Source: Candidatus Daviesbacteria bacterium (GTDB taxonomy: Bacteria; Patescibacteria; Microgenomatia; Daviesbacterales; UBA10151). From it: a DNA stretch of 64,000 nucleotides. Each line of letters starts with the position of its first letter. Within the stretch, counting starts at the first letter, position 1. This document shows, one piece after another, positions 1-8,613 of this stretch. The stretch covers positions 16,657 through 80,656 of the forward strand of contig JACPKM010000008.1 in assembly GCA_016187025.1 (NCBI GenBank), read 5' to 3'. Both the position numbers and the translations under genes were made by a program. A model generated the notes under the pieces. It was not told the DNA's origin and did not search any database. It saw only the letters and a program-made list of their open reading frames with translations.

Positions 1-1902
1 TTAAGCAAACTTTCCAGCCTTTTTTCTTCCATTTCTTTTGGTTTTGGAGGTTTCTCTTTAATATGGCTTGAATGGAATACCCAATCAACAGCAAGCGCAC
101 TATTACCGCTTCTCATCTTGCTTGAGGATAAGTTAATAGTCACCAAGAAAATTAAATGGGTTTCGCCTTTAGCTTTAGCATTTACTTTGCAGCTTTTCTC
201 GGGATATTTTCCCGTAACCATTTTTTCAGTTCTGGCAATGTTTATTTGGTTTCTTTTTAGGAAATCTGTAAAGGGTACATTTTTACTTTTTCTATCTCTT
301 GCTCTTGGCGTAGGCCTGGGAGGTGTTTTACTACTTCCTGCTTTTGAACTTTTTCAAAATTCTCAGAGATTGTTTGAAGTTCTAGATAAACCTGATGCTT
401 TTACACCTTTTATATATCTCATTAATCTGCTGATTCCTGATTTTTTTGGAAACCCGGCTACAGCTAATTTTTGGGCTCCGGGTAATTACTTAAACGTTGC
501 TTTATACTGCGGGGTTTTAACTATCGTTTTGGCTATGGTTGCCACTTATCTTACCTCTAGGCAAAAATTAACTTTAACTCTTTTGGCGATATTTGTTATT
601 ACAATGCTCGTTACTTTAGATAACCCACTATCAAGGTTCCTATATGAGATGGGAGTTTGGGGTGGGTCTTCAATGACTATGAACAGATCCTTTTTCCTGA
701 TTAATTTTAGTCTCGGTTTACTTGCAGGTATTGGTTTGGAGAAAATGAATCATAAACTAGTGAAAAGCTATTTGATCTCAACCTTAGTAATTGGTTTTGC
801 CTTACTAATATCTTTTCTTGCTTCTTTTTCTTTGAGGAGCATGGAGCCAAATCTGATGATAAGTTTTAAAAATATAATTTTGCCTCTTGTCCTCGTTTTT
901 GCAACTCTTATCCTTTTTTTAGCCTACAAAATATTCAATATCAGCGAGTCTTTTGTACAACTTGGACTTGTTGTTTTGCTAACTTTGGAGCTATTTAGAT
1001 TTGGCTGGAAATTTAATAGTTTTACTCCTGAAAAATATATTTACCCTCCAACGGATTTAACAGACTTTCTAATAAAGCATCCTAATTCAAGATTTGTAAG
1101 CGAAACGACAATCCTACCTCCTAATATGTGGGTTCCTTATATGCTTGAATCACCAAGTGGGTACGATTCTGTTTATCCTTTAAATATTGCAAAACTCATT
1201 GCTGTCATAAACTCACATGATGTTACAGCCTCGCCTCAAACAAAAAACGGTGTTATCACCTCTTACACTTCCCCTATGCTCAGAATTACAGGAACAAGGT
1301 TTATTATAGTTCCCAAAAGAGACAAACAAGATATAAAGAAAACCGGCTCCATAGAGCCTAAACTACAAAATCCTAATTTTAAAAAAGTCTTTGAATCAGG
1401 AAGTATTGTTGTTTTGGAAAATACTAATTATTTGCCAAGGGCCTATCTTACATCAAAGGTGATCAAGCAAAATCAGCAGGACACCTTATTGACCTTAATG
1501 GATGAAGGATTTCTACCTCTGGAAAAAACTTTAAGCGAAGATTTTGAGATAGATAACCAAAGTAATCAAAAAATTAGACAAATACCCTCCTATAAAGCAA
1601 TAGCAAACAACCATGTCCAGGTAATAACAGATTCTGATATTGATTCGATGCTGGTTGTATTAAATAACTTTTATCCTGGCTGGGAAGCTAAAATCGATTC
1701 GGTTCCCACAAGAATACACAGGGTTAATTACTCCTTTAATGGTGTCTATGTTCCAAAGGGTAAACATATAATAGATTTTTACTATATCCCAAAAGCTTTA
1801 ATATATGGGGCTTTAATATCTCTTTTATCAGGGTGTATTTTAATTTTTATCCTTGTAAGCAAATTTACCAACATCAATTTTGGTAACATCCAATATCGTT
1901 AA
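1..1902 (+). CDS. YfhO-family multi-pass membrane protein, 5' end cut by window
   Basis: The frame is open from base 1 without a stop, so the start lies outside the window and the TTG at 118 is not the real start. At least eight hydrophobic helices fill the first half; the C-terminal third is a soluble domain ending in a last helix. The phrase NFYPGWEAKID followed by a glycine-containing strand and a terminal helix is typical of YfhO/PF09586 proteins, which in Firmicutes are linked to glycosylation of surface polymers (family knowledge). Role in polysaccharide or teichoic-acid-like decoration is inference. No neighbour in the same unit is visible. Confidence 0.75.
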   Translation, partial: LSKLSSLFSSISFGFGGFSLIWLEWNTQSTASALLPLLILLEDKLIVTKKIKWVSPLALAFTLQLFSGYFPVTIFSVLAMFIWFLFRKSVKGTFLLFLSLALGVGLGGVLLLPAFELFQNSQRLFEVLDKPDAFTPFIYLINLLIPDFFGNPATANFWAPGNYLNVALYCGVLTIVLAMVATYLTSRQKLTLTLLAIFVITMLVTLDNPLSRFLYEMGVWGGSSMTMNRSFFLINFSLGLLAGIGLEKMNHKLVKSYLISTLVIGFALLISFLASFSLRSMEPNLMISFKNIILPLVLVFATLILFLAYKIFNISESFVQLGLVVLLTLELFRFGWKFNSFTPEKYIYPPTDLTDFLIKHPNSRFVSETTILPPNMWVPYMLESPSGYDSVYPLNIAKLIAVINSHDVTASPQTKNGVITSYTSPMLRITGTRFIIVPKRDKQDIKKTGSIEPKLQNPNFKKVFESGSIVVLENTNYLPRAYLTSKVIKQNQQDTLLTLMDEGFLPLEKTLSEDFEIDNQSNQKIRQIPSYKAIANNHVQVITDSDIDSMLVVLNNFYPGWEAKIDSVPTRIHRVNYSFNGVYVPKGKHIIDFYYIPKALIYGALISLLSGCILIFILVSKFTNINFGNIQYR

Positions 1903-1914
1903 TTAACTCCAACA

Positions 1915-1951
1915 TTGACAAATGCAACACTCTTGCATATATTAAATGCAA
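1915..1951 (+). promoter_or_regulatory. Promoter with overlapping palindromic operator upstream of the Fur-family gene
   Basis: A perfect -35 TTGACA (1915-1920), 17 bp spacer and -10 TATATT (1938-1943) precede the fur-znu operon. The inverted repeat ATGCAA-CACTC-TTGCAT (1922-1927/1933-1938) fills the spacer, and a third ATGCAA lies at 1946-1951 near the expected start of transcription. The location is that of an autoregulatory operator for the Fur-type regulator encoded next. The promoter is seen directly; the operator role is inferred. Confidence 0.65.
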
Positions 1952-1964
1952 TCATACCGCATCT

Positions 1965-2399
1965 ATGGTAGTACAAGTTAAACATGATTGTAAAATAGAG
2001 TTACATAAGGTTGCTTTAAAAGCAACCCCTGCGCGTCTTGCAACCCTAAAAGTGCTTGAGGCAGCAAGCAAGCCCCTTGATGTAGCAACCATAAAATCAA
2101 AACTTAAAAAAGACGGGATTAATGCAGACCCGGCAACAATATTTCGAATGATGAATTCTTTCTCTGATAAAGGATTAGTCAGGGAAATTAATTTACAGGA
2201 AAGTAAACTGCGCTATGAGTATTCAGCCAAAGAGGATCACCATCACCTACTTTGTGAAAGCTGCGGCTCAATAGAAGATATTTCTGATTGTAATATTGAG
2301 ACTTGGGAAAAGGAACTGCGGGAGAAAAAAGGATTTATGATAAAACATCATTCACTTGAATTTTTTGGGCTCTGTAAAAACTGCCAGAAATTAATATGA
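1965..2399 (+). CDS. Fur-family metalloregulator, probably zinc-sensing (Zur-like)
   Basis: 144 residues, the normal Fur length. Residues 15-80 form the winged-helix DNA-binding domain (ATPARLATLKVL, then PATIFRMMNSF as recognition helix). The dimerisation half has the histidine cluster EDHHHLLC and two CxxC pairs (C97/C100 and C137/C140), the structural zinc site of this family. It is the first gene of an operon: its TGA overlaps the ATG of the zinc-binding protein gene by 4 bases. The zinc-type ligand set of that partner suggests a Zur-like repressor; Fe or Mn sensing cannot be excluded from sequence. Confidence 0.85.
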   Translation: MVVQVKHDCKIELHKVALKATPARLATLKVLEAASKPLDVATIKSKLKKDGINADPATIFRMMNSFSDKGLVREINLQESKLRYEYSAKEDHHHLLCESCGSIEDISDCNIETWEKELREKKGFMIKHHSLEFFGLCKNCQKLI

Positions 2400-3307
2400 A
2401 ATTTTTAAAAGATAATTTAGCAGTCATTGGTATTATATTAGTAGTTGCAGCAACTGCTTCTGTATTTATCCCAAAAGTTGGCCCATTTAATACTAAACAG
2501 TCCGGTGTTGATGAAAAGTTACAGGTAACTACTTCGTTCTACCCTCTTTGGTATTTTGCAACACAAATTGGTGGAAATAAAGCAGATGTGACAAATATCA
2601 CTCCTGCAGGCGTAGAACCACATGATTACGACCCTTCAACACAAAATATAGCAAGAATTGAAAGCGGAGATATGCTTGTTTTGAATGGTAGCCTAGAAAC
2701 TTGGGCGGATAAAATAAAAGGAAACCTCAAGGGAACAAATATCAAAATAGTGATAGCAGGAGAAGGTCTGTTTACAAAGCCACAAGACCCTCATATTTGG
2801 CTTGATCCTAAGCTTGCAAAAAGGCAAGTCAAAAAAATAACAGAAGGATATGCAGAAATCGATCCTATAAATGGAGGTTACTATCAAGATAATGAAAAGA
2901 AACTTAGCCAGAAACTGGATGAGCTTGATAACCAGTTTAAAGAGGGACTTAAGTCATGCAGAAGAAAGGACATGGTTACTTCTCATACAGCATTTGCATA
3001 TCTTGCAGGGTCGTATGGGCTAAATCAGGTTGCAATTTCTGGACTTTCTCCTGATGAGCAGCCTCCTGCACAACAACTTGCAAAAGTAGCCGAGTTTGCA
3101 AAAAAAGAAAATGTTAAATATATTTTCTTTGAGAGTTTAGTGAGTCCAAAGCTTTCAGAAACTATTGCAAACGAAGCCGGAGCCCAAACTTTGGTACTTG
3201 ATCCTATTGAAGGGTTATCAGATGATGATATTAAAGAAGGGAAAGATTATTTCAGTCTGATGCAGGAAAACCTGAAGAATTTGCAAATCGCTCTACAATG
3301 TTTGTAA
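2396..3307 (+). CDS. znuA: Zinc ABC transporter substrate-binding protein
   Basis: Cluster A-I solute-binding protein that captures a metal ion outside the membrane for the ZnuCB transporter. An N-terminal hydrophobic segment (about 9-25) has no lipobox cysteine, so it is probably a membrane-anchored rather than lipidated protein. Putative ligands are H76 (VEPHDYDP), H133 (DPHIWLDP), H197 (TSHTAF) and D269 (LDPIEG). The third histidine, where Mn-binding relatives usually have Glu, favours zinc. The His-rich loop of enterobacterial ZnuA is absent. Overlaps the fur-like gene by 4 bases, so translation is probably coupled. Confidence 0.88.
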   Translation: MKFLKDNLAVIGIILVVAATASVFIPKVGPFNTKQSGVDEKLQVTTSFYPLWYFATQIGGNKADVTNITPAGVEPHDYDPSTQNIARIESGDMLVLNGSLETWADKIKGNLKGTNIKIVIAGEGLFTKPQDPHIWLDPKLAKRQVKKITEGYAEIDPINGGYYQDNEKKLSQKLDELDNQFKEGLKSCRRKDMVTSHTAFAYLAGSYGLNQVAISGLSPDEQPPAQQLAKVAEFAKKENVKYIFFESLVSPKLSETIANEAGAQTLVLDPIEGLSDDDIKEGKDYFSLMQENLKNLQIALQCL

Positions 3308-3350
3308 AGCATTGAGATCAAATGTAACCAATAAGAACCTGTCTTTTCCG

Positions 3351-4100
3351 ATGAAAAACGTAGACCATTCCCAAACCATCTTACAACTTGATAAGGTTTG
3401 TTTCTCCTATACTTCAGAAGAGGTGATAAAAGATGTTTCTTTAGCAATTCACAAAGGTGACTATGTTGGTATCATTGGCCCAAATGGAGGAGGAAAGTCA
3501 ACACTCCTAAAACTTATGCTTGGCATATTAAAACCTAATAATGGAAGTGTAAGGCTCTTTGGGAAAGACTTAGATGATTTTAAGGATTGGTCAATAATTG
3601 GTTATGTTCCTCAAAAAAACTATATTGAAATGAATTTACCAATTACAGTAAAAGAGCTTGTGTCCATGGGCAGATATGGCAAGCGAGGTCTGTTCCGTTT
3701 TCCAAATAAAGAAGATGAGCAGAAAACACTACAAGCTCTCAAGCATGTAGATATACTTGAGTATAAAGACAAACAGGTTAGTGATTTATCTGGTGGTCAA
3801 AGACAGCGGGCTTTTATTGCCCGCGCGCTTGCGGCAGAGCCAGAGATAATCTTTCTTGACGAACCAACCGTTGGTGTAGATATAAAAACGCAAAAGCAAT
3901 TTTACGAACTGCTAAGAAAACTCAACCAGGAACTGGAGTTAACACTTGTACTGGTATCCCATGAGCTTGATGTTGTTGCTCATGAGTCATCTGAATTGGG
4001 TTATATCAACAGAACGCTTGAATACTATGGAGAACCGGAAGAATTTTTGAAAGGAAAATATTTCCATGAGCTTATAGGTAAAGGAGGCGTGCATCACTGA
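3351..4100 (+). CDS. znuC: Zinc ABC transporter ATP-binding protein
   Basis: ATPase subunit of the metal importer. Walker A GPNGGGKST, Q-loop YVPQK, signature LSGGQRQR, Walker B IIFLDEPT and switch His in LVSHELD are all present and in order. I chose ATG 3351; a TTG at 3312 would add 13 residues but that extension has no family similarity I can see and no ribosome-binding site. The family usually runs about 240-260 residues, and this form has 249. Lies between the binding protein and permease genes of the same operon. Confidence 0.88.
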   Translation: MKNVDHSQTILQLDKVCFSYTSEEVIKDVSLAIHKGDYVGIIGPNGGGKSTLLKLMLGILKPNNGSVRLFGKDLDDFKDWSIIGYVPQKNYIEMNLPITVKELVSMGRYGKRGLFRFPNKEDEQKTLQALKHVDILEYKDKQVSDLSGGQRQRAFIARALAAEPEIIFLDEPTVGVDIKTQKQFYELLRKLNQELELTLVLVSHELDVVAHESSELGYINRTLEYYGEPEEFLKGKYFHELIGKGGVHH

Positions 4101-4102
4101 TT

Positions 4103-4897
4103 ATGCTAGAGCTTTTTAAGTATGGATTTATGATCCGGGGATTTGAGGCTGGAATTATCATTGCAATAATTGCTCCACTTATTGGTATATTCCTTGTTCT
4201 AAGGCGCTATTCTTTAATTGCCGATACATTATCCCATGTATCCCTTGCAGGAGTGGCAATAGGACTTTTACTAAAGGTTAATCCTTTAATTACAGCCATT
4301 ATTGCAGCAGTATTATCTTCTATTGCAATTGAAAGATTACGAATTAGCAAAAAAATATTTGGGGAGTCTGCTCTTTCTATCTTCCTTTCCGGCAGCCTTG
4401 CACTGGCAGTTGTCCTTATTAGCTTCTCTAGGGGATTTGGAGTTGATTTGTTTAGCTATCTTTTCGGGAGTATTACCACAGTCAAACAAACTGATGTATA
4501 TATTATTGGAACTCTAGGTTTGTTGGTTGCTGCAACAATCATTACCTTTTATAAAGAGCTTTTATATGTCACTGTTGATGAAGAAGCAGCCAAAGTAAAT
4601 GGGATTCCAACAAAGTTTATTAATATTCTCCTGATAGTTTTGGCTGCCCTGACAGTATCCCTCTCTATTCCAATTGTTGGTGTTTTACTAATTGCTGCAC
4701 TTATTGTCATTCCGGTAGTTTCTGCATTGCAGCTAAAAACAAGCTTCATAAAAACTATTCTTATAGCTGAGGTTATTTCTATATTTGCTGTGATTTCAGG
4801 AATTATTATCTCTTTTTACCTTAATCTTTCTCCCGGAGGAACCATTGTTTTGACAACTATTTCTATATTCGTACTTATCTTAATGCTGAAACGATAA
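4103..4897 (+). CDS. znuB: Zinc ABC transporter permease
   Basis: 264 residues with about eight to nine transmembrane helices, the ABC-3 family fold. The stretch RRYSLIADTLSHVSLAGVA is the family hallmark near the N-terminus, and VDEEAAKVNGIP is the cytoplasmic loop that contacts the ATPase. A strong ribosome-binding sequence AAAGGAGG lies 15-16 bases upstream of the ATG, inside the end of znuC. Last gene of the fur-znuA-znuC-znuB unit. Its 3' end overlaps a possible small gene on the other strand. Confidence 0.88.
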   Translation: MLELFKYGFMIRGFEAGIIIAIIAPLIGIFLVLRRYSLIADTLSHVSLAGVAIGLLLKVNPLITAIIAAVLSSIAIERLRISKKIFGESALSIFLSGSLALAVVLISFSRGFGVDLFSYLFGSITTVKQTDVYIIGTLGLLVAATIITFYKELLYVTVDEEAAKVNGIPTKFINILLIVLAALTVSLSIPIVGVLLIAALIVIPVVSALQLKTSFIKTILIAEVISIFAVISGIIISFYLNLSPGGTIVLTTISIFVLILMLKR

Positions 4898-4976
4898 CAC
4901 CTATCCAAATAACTGCCATCAACACAGCAGTTACCTTGGCAGAATCGATAAAAATTGATCTGAATGAAAATTCCAT
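4875..4976 (-). CDS. Possible 33-residue single-helix membrane peptide
   Basis: An ATG-to-TAA reading frame on the minus strand starts MEFSFRSIFIDSAKVTAV and continues with a hydrophobic helix ending in SALR. It lies about 100 bases downstream of guaA in the same direction and overlaps the 3' end of znuB by 23 bases. GGAA lies about 10 bases before the ATG. The sequence reads like a natural short membrane protein, but nothing independent confirms expression. Confidence 0.35.
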   Translation of the reverse strand: MEFSFRSIFIDSAKVTAVLMAVIWIGVIVSALR

Positions 4977-5077
4977 ATTTCTTTGTTCCGATGAAATCGT
5001 AAACGATTATAAATTTTGTGGACAGTAAAAAAGTTAGCGTATAGTAATAAAAAAGTAAGGAAAATTCAAGCCACCAG

Positions 5078-6616
5078 TTATTCCCATTCCATAGTGGCTG
5101 GAGGTTTGGTAGTGATATCATAAACCACCCTTGAGATACCCTCAACCTCATTTACAAGCCTTGTAGAAATTTTTTGTAGTATCTGATAAGGAACTTGCGC
5201 CCATTTGGATGTCATCACATCTTTTGATTCAACTATTCTTAATGCCACAACTTCCCCAAAAAATCTTCCATCTCCTTTGACGGCCGTTGAATAGGCTCCA
5301 GTCATAATTGGAAATGACATATAAACCTTACTTAAATAACTTGCCTTTTCCAGCTCTTCCAAAACTATTTTATCCGCCAGTTTTTCCTTTATTAACCTTT
5401 CTTTGGTTACTTCACCTCTTATCCTGACAGCATATCCGGGCCCTGGAAATACTTGTTTGTTGACAAATTCCTTAGAAAGGCCTAATAACTTACCAATATT
5501 TCTGACCTCATCTTTATAAAAATTTCTTAAAGGCTCAATTAACTTAAGTTTCATATTTTTAGGAAGTCCACCTACGTTATGGTGACTTTTGATTTTTGAA
5601 GCATGTTTACTACCCTTGCTTTCTATAACATCAGAATAGATTGTTCCTTGAAGTAAAAACCTAACATTTTTGCCCTCCTGAATTTGTTTTATCATTTCCC
5701 GCTCAAACACCTCTATATAAAATGCACCAATTATTTTCCTTTTTTTTTCAGGGTCAGAAACGCCTTTAAGTTTTCTTAACATTTCTTTTTCTACGTTGCA
5801 AACAATTGGTTTAACTTTGTGGTGTAGGAAAATCTGCTCTACATGCTCCTTCGTCCTCTCCCTCATCAAACCATTTTCAACATAAATTGGAATAAATTTT
5901 TCTTTTAGTGCATCAGCTGCCAGTATTCCGGCTACTGTTGAATCCACGCCTCCAGACACAGCCCCAATCACATAGTAGCCCCCTGCTTGTTTTTTGATTT
6001 CCTGCCTGATAACAGAAACATCAAATGATTTCTTTTCAAAAGTAACGCCGCATTCAACTAAAAAGCTTTTTAACAGGGTTGTTCCATGATCTGTATGCTC
6101 AACTTCAGGATGAAATTGTACTCCCCAAATTTTTTGTTTTTGATTTGCAACAAAAGCATTTACTACGTGGTCTGTTGAGCCTAAAACCTCAAAACCCTTA
6201 GGTAGTTTGACAACTTCATCTCCATGACTCATCCACACAGTAAATTTTTCAGGTAAGCCATTTGCCTGCTTTAACTGTATTTGCGCAGGACCATATTCTT
6301 TTTTCCCTGGAATGACTTTTCCTCCAAGCAAATGTGCCATAATTTGCAATCCATAACAAATTCCGAGGATTGGAATATTTAGCCCAAAAATCCTTGGATC
6401 TATTGTGGGAGCATTTTTTAAATACACTGAATCTGGTCCTCCTGAGAGTATTATTCCTAAGGGCTTTTTGTCATTTTTAATTTTATCCAGTACCTGGTCA
6501 GGTTCAATTATTTCCCCCTGAGCTCCTAACTGTTTCACCCTTCTTAATATCAAATGTGCAGTTTGGGAACCAAAGTCTACAACAATAAGTGAAGGCTTTC
6601 TTACCACATTGCCCAT
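5078..6616 (-). CDS. guaA: GMP synthase (glutamine-hydrolysing)
   Basis: Converts XMP, ATP and glutamine to GMP in purine synthesis. Residues 1-200 are the class I amidotransferase (catalytic C87 in GICYGLQ, and the His-Glu pair in FHPEVEHT). Residues 200-395 are the ATP pyrophosphatase (P-loop SGGVDSTVAG) and the rest is the dimerisation domain ending in the family C-terminus PPATMEWE. 512 residues is full length. No Shine-Dalgarno sequence precedes the ATG; an extended -10 box sits 8 bases upstream, suggesting a leaderless message. Only guanine-nucleotide gene nearby apart from gmk. Confidence 0.96.
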   Translation of the reverse strand: MGNVVRKPSLIVVDFGSQTAHLILRRVKQLGAQGEIIEPDQVLDKIKNDKKPLGIILSGGPDSVYLKNAPTIDPRIFGLNIPILGICYGLQIMAHLLGGKVIPGKKEYGPAQIQLKQANGLPEKFTVWMSHGDEVVKLPKGFEVLGSTDHVVNAFVANQKQKIWGVQFHPEVEHTDHGTTLLKSFLVECGVTFEKKSFDVSVIRQEIKKQAGGYYVIGAVSGGVDSTVAGILAADALKEKFIPIYVENGLMRERTKEHVEQIFLHHKVKPIVCNVEKEMLRKLKGVSDPEKKRKIIGAFYIEVFEREMIKQIQEGKNVRFLLQGTIYSDVIESKGSKHASKIKSHHNVGGLPKNMKLKLIEPLRNFYKDEVRNIGKLLGLSKEFVNKQVFPGPGYAVRIRGEVTKERLIKEKLADKIVLEELEKASYLSKVYMSFPIMTGAYSTAVKGDGRFFGEVVALRIVESKDVMTSKWAQVPYQILQKISTRLVNEVEGISRVVYDITTKPPATMEWE

Positions 6617-6624
6617 AAGCTATT

Positions 6625-6633
6625 TATATAGCA
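6625..6633 (-). promoter_or_regulatory. Extended -10 promoter for guaA
   Basis: On the minus strand TGC-TATATA (an extended -10) ends 8 bases before the guaA ATG. No good -35 is seen. The spacing would place the transcript start at or next to the start codon. Confidence 0.4.
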
Positions 6634-6660
6634 CATTAACAAAAAAGAAGGTAGTGTTTG

Positions 6661-6789
6661 TTACCTGGATCCACCTTTTCTGCCTATTTCGCTATAAAAG
6701 GCTCTGTCATGGGATTTTCCGCCCTTACTAGCTACTCTCCTCCTTGTCTGAGGATCTGCTGATGCTAGTCCTCTTTTGCTTTTTGCCAT
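6661..6789 (-). CDS. 42-residue KGG-motif (GsiB/YciG-like) stress protein
   Basis: Short reading frame starting MAKSKRGLASADPQTRRR and ending GRKGGSR. Two KGG blocks (ASKGGKSHD and GRKGGSR) are the hallmark of the KGG repeat family (PF10685; GsiB, YciG), small hydrophilic general-stress proteins of unclear mechanism. The minus-strand sequence AGGCGGTGA about 10 bases upstream is a usable ribosome-binding site. Lies between guaA and the next basic membrane protein, all on the minus strand, so it may share a transcript with the latter. Confidence 0.75.
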   Translation of the reverse strand: MAKSKRGLASADPQTRRRVASKGGKSHDRAFYSEIGRKGGSR

Positions 6790-6822
6790 TTTACAAATCA
6801 CCGCCTTTCCTTAAGTATCCAA

Positions 6823-7119
6823 TTATTTCAAAGAAGCTTTTCTGCCTCTACTACTTCTTCTTTTGAAAGGGTTTTTGCCCTGGATTTGATGAGCCACAGC
6901 ACCCTGTGAGTTGGCAATCCTTTTGTTTAGAATGGCTCCAATTGTTTTAGTTGCTTCTATTGCCTTTTTACCCAGTATTTCCCTATTTTTCCTTTTCATC
7001 AGTGCTGCTCCTGCTGCAACAACACCAGCTGTAACAGCCAGTCCAGCTGCACCCAAGGCAATTTTGTTTGCCACTCCTCTTGTTTTGACCCTATCTTGAC
7101 CGGTTTGCATCCGAACCAA
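6823..7119 (-). CDS. Small membrane protein with basic C-terminal tail
   Basis: About 98 residues: short polar start, one Ala/Gly/Val-rich transmembrane helix (KIALGAAGLAVTAGVVAAGA), then a Lys/Arg-rich tail ending SRGRKASLK. I chose TTG 7119 because GGGAGG lies exactly 8 bases before it; the GTG at 7128 overlaps that ribosome-binding site and ATG 7110 is 17 bases from it. The basic tail could bind nucleic acid or phospholipid heads, but no family is recognised. A promoter is visible upstream (7150-7179). Confidence 0.6.
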   Translation of the reverse strand: MVRMQTGQDRVKTRGVANKIALGAAGLAVTAGVVAAGAALMKRKNREILGKKAIEATKTIGAILNKRIANSQGAVAHQIQGKNPFKRRSSRGRKASLK

Positions 7120-7149
7120 TGTTTTCACCTCCCTTTATATTTCCTTTAC

Positions 7150-7179
7150 ATTATCAACAGCAAATAAAAAGTCTGTAAA
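7150..7179 (-). promoter_or_regulatory. Promoter of the small basic membrane protein / KGG unit
   Basis: Minus-strand -35 TTTACA (7174-7179), 18 bp spacer, -10 GATAAT (7150-7155), followed by an untranslated leader with the strong ribosome-binding site AAAGGGAGG. Confidence 0.5.
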
Positions 7180-7266
7180 GTAAGCGTAAGGGATAAGCAA
7201 GACTAAAACTCCCTCTCCTAAAATTTGCTTTTTTATTACGAAATTTTTACAATTAACTTACTAAAA

Positions 7267-7620
7267 ATGCATATATTGTCTATTCTCCTATCAATTGCTT
7301 TGGGCTTTATTGCTATTAACGCCCTAACACACGACCGGTCAAGGATTAAAAGTAGAATGCCCAATGTCATTATTGGGAAGGTGCAGATTTTCCCGGTTTT
7401 AAGAATACAGATTAGAGGTAGTGTGATTCATTTTCATCACTGGTTTCATTTTTCACTAATGCTGGGATATTCTTTTATCGCTTCAGCCGGCATTCTTGAC
7501 CATTCTTTTACGAGAGGCATTTTACTTGGCGGAATTATTCAGGGCCTTTCCCTTCCTAAAGAATACCGGAAAATAATTTATAGGGAACACCCTGTGTTAC
7601 CTCCACTAAAATCCAGATGA
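7267..7620 (+). CDS. Small membrane protein with a His-rich motif, unknown function
   Basis: 117 residues from ATG 7267 (an upstream TTG at 7225 would add 14 residues with no ribosome-binding site). The N-terminal helix is followed by a loop, then the cluster VIHFHHWFHF at the start of a second helix, and a third short hydrophobic segment. Four histidines next to aromatic residues could bind metal or line a site at the membrane surface; this is inference. The stop overlaps the gmk ATG by 4 bases (ATGA), so both are translated from one message. Confidence 0.6.
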   Translation: MHILSILLSIALGFIAINALTHDRSRIKSRMPNVIIGKVQIFPVLRIQIRGSVIHFHHWFHFSLMLGYSFIASAGILDHSFTRGILLGGIIQGLSLPKEYRKIIYREHPVLPPLKSR

Positions 7621-8228
7621 AACAAACTGGGATACTGCTTGTCGTAACTGGTCCTACAGCCAGTGGGAAAGATGCAGTTGTTGAAAGTATTTTAAAGAAA
7701 ACCCATGTCTTTAAAAAGGTAATTACTACCACTACACGTACTCCGAGACCCGGAGAAAAAAATGGGGTAAATTACTTTTTTGTCAGCATAAAAGATTTTC
7801 ATAAAATGGGTGAGAATCAGGAGTTTTTAGAGACCAATGAATACGGTGGTAATTTTTATGGCACTACAAAAAAAGAAATTCATCAGGTCTTGGCTAGACA
7901 AGATTTAGTTTGGCGGATTGATCCGTCTGCTGCTGCAAAAATAAAGTCAATCATCAGCAAAAACTTTCCTAAAGACGCTGCAAGTGAGCTTATTTCAAAA
8001 ACTATAGTTATTTATTTAAGTCCAGAGAGTGCTCAGGTGTTAATCAGTAGATTAAAAGGACGGGGATTTAGCGGTTCTGAAATTGACCAAAGGTTAAATG
8101 AGGAAAATATGCTTTGGGAGAAATACCAAAACAAGTTTCCGTATGTGATAATCAACAAAACAGGATATTTGGACAAAACGGTTGCAAATGTTTTAGCTTT
8201 AGTTCAAGAAAGAAAAGAAAGTCTTTAA
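7617..8228 (+). CDS. gmk: Guanylate kinase
   Basis: Phosphorylates GMP to GDP. P-loop VTGPTASGKD (about residues 10-19), the GMP-binding stretch TTTTRTPRPGEKNGVNYFFV and NEYGGNFYGT are present. The P-loop has Ala-Ser where most Gmk proteins have Ser-Gly-Val/Ala, a mild variation. 203 residues is normal. Together with guaA it completes the XMP to GDP path. Cotranscribed with the preceding His-rich membrane protein. Confidence 0.92.
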   Translation: MKQTGILLVVTGPTASGKDAVVESILKKTHVFKKVITTTTRTPRPGEKNGVNYFFVSIKDFHKMGENQEFLETNEYGGNFYGTTKKEIHQVLARQDLVWRIDPSAAAKIKSIISKNFPKDAASELISKTIVIYLSPESAQVLISRLKGRGFSGSEIDQRLNEENMLWEKYQNKFPYVIINKTGYLDKTVANVLALVQERKESL

Positions 8229-8253
8229 AGTAACATCTTCATCTGAAGATGAT

Positions 8254-8613
8254 CTACTTAAGAGCAAACTCCTTTACCGTATCTAGTAGTTTTTTTATAT
8301 CAAAAGGCTTTTCCAAAAATCCGTCCGCTTTAGTATCCTTGGCAATTTGCCTTGTATCACTTAAGGCAGATACTAGTAAAACCGGAATCTTTTTTGTTGC
8401 CGGATTTGATTTAAGCTTTCTAGTTATTTCTCTTCCATCAAACCCAGACATCCAAACATCAAGCAGTACCAAATCAGGCATTTCTTTTAAAATTGATTCT
8501 TCCACATTTTTTCCATGAGTCTCACCTACTACATCAAACCCGCCTTCAGTTAAAACTATTTTAATAACCTCAACAATAGATGAGTCATCATCTGCAATAA
8601 AAACTTTTTTCAT
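8254..8613 (-). CDS. Single-domain response regulator (CheY/Spo0F-like)
   Basis: 119 residues, receiver domain only. Acidic pocket D8-D10, phospho-acceptor D52 (LLDVWMSG), S82 in the LLVSA strand and K102 in FLEKPF are conserved. There is no output domain, so it must pass the signal on by protein contact or phosphotransfer. The ATG overlaps the stop of the histidine kinase gene (TAATG), which makes the kinase its almost certain partner. Confidence 0.92.
   Translation of the reverse strand: MKKVFIADDDSSIVEVIKIVLTEGGFDVVGETHGKNVEESILKEMPDLVLLDVWMSGFDGREITRKLKSNPATKKIPVLLVSALSDTRQIAKDTKADGFLEKPFDIKKLLDTVKEFALK

Noticed and set aside
4911..4933. TAACTGC/GCAGTTA inverted repeat as terminator between znuB and guaA
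   Set aside because: Seven-bp stem without a T run on either strand; lies inside the possible 33-residue gene.
4816..5151. 111-codon minus-strand frame over znuB/guaA ends
   Set aside because: Overlaps two well-supported genes and has an unnatural aromatic-rich composition.
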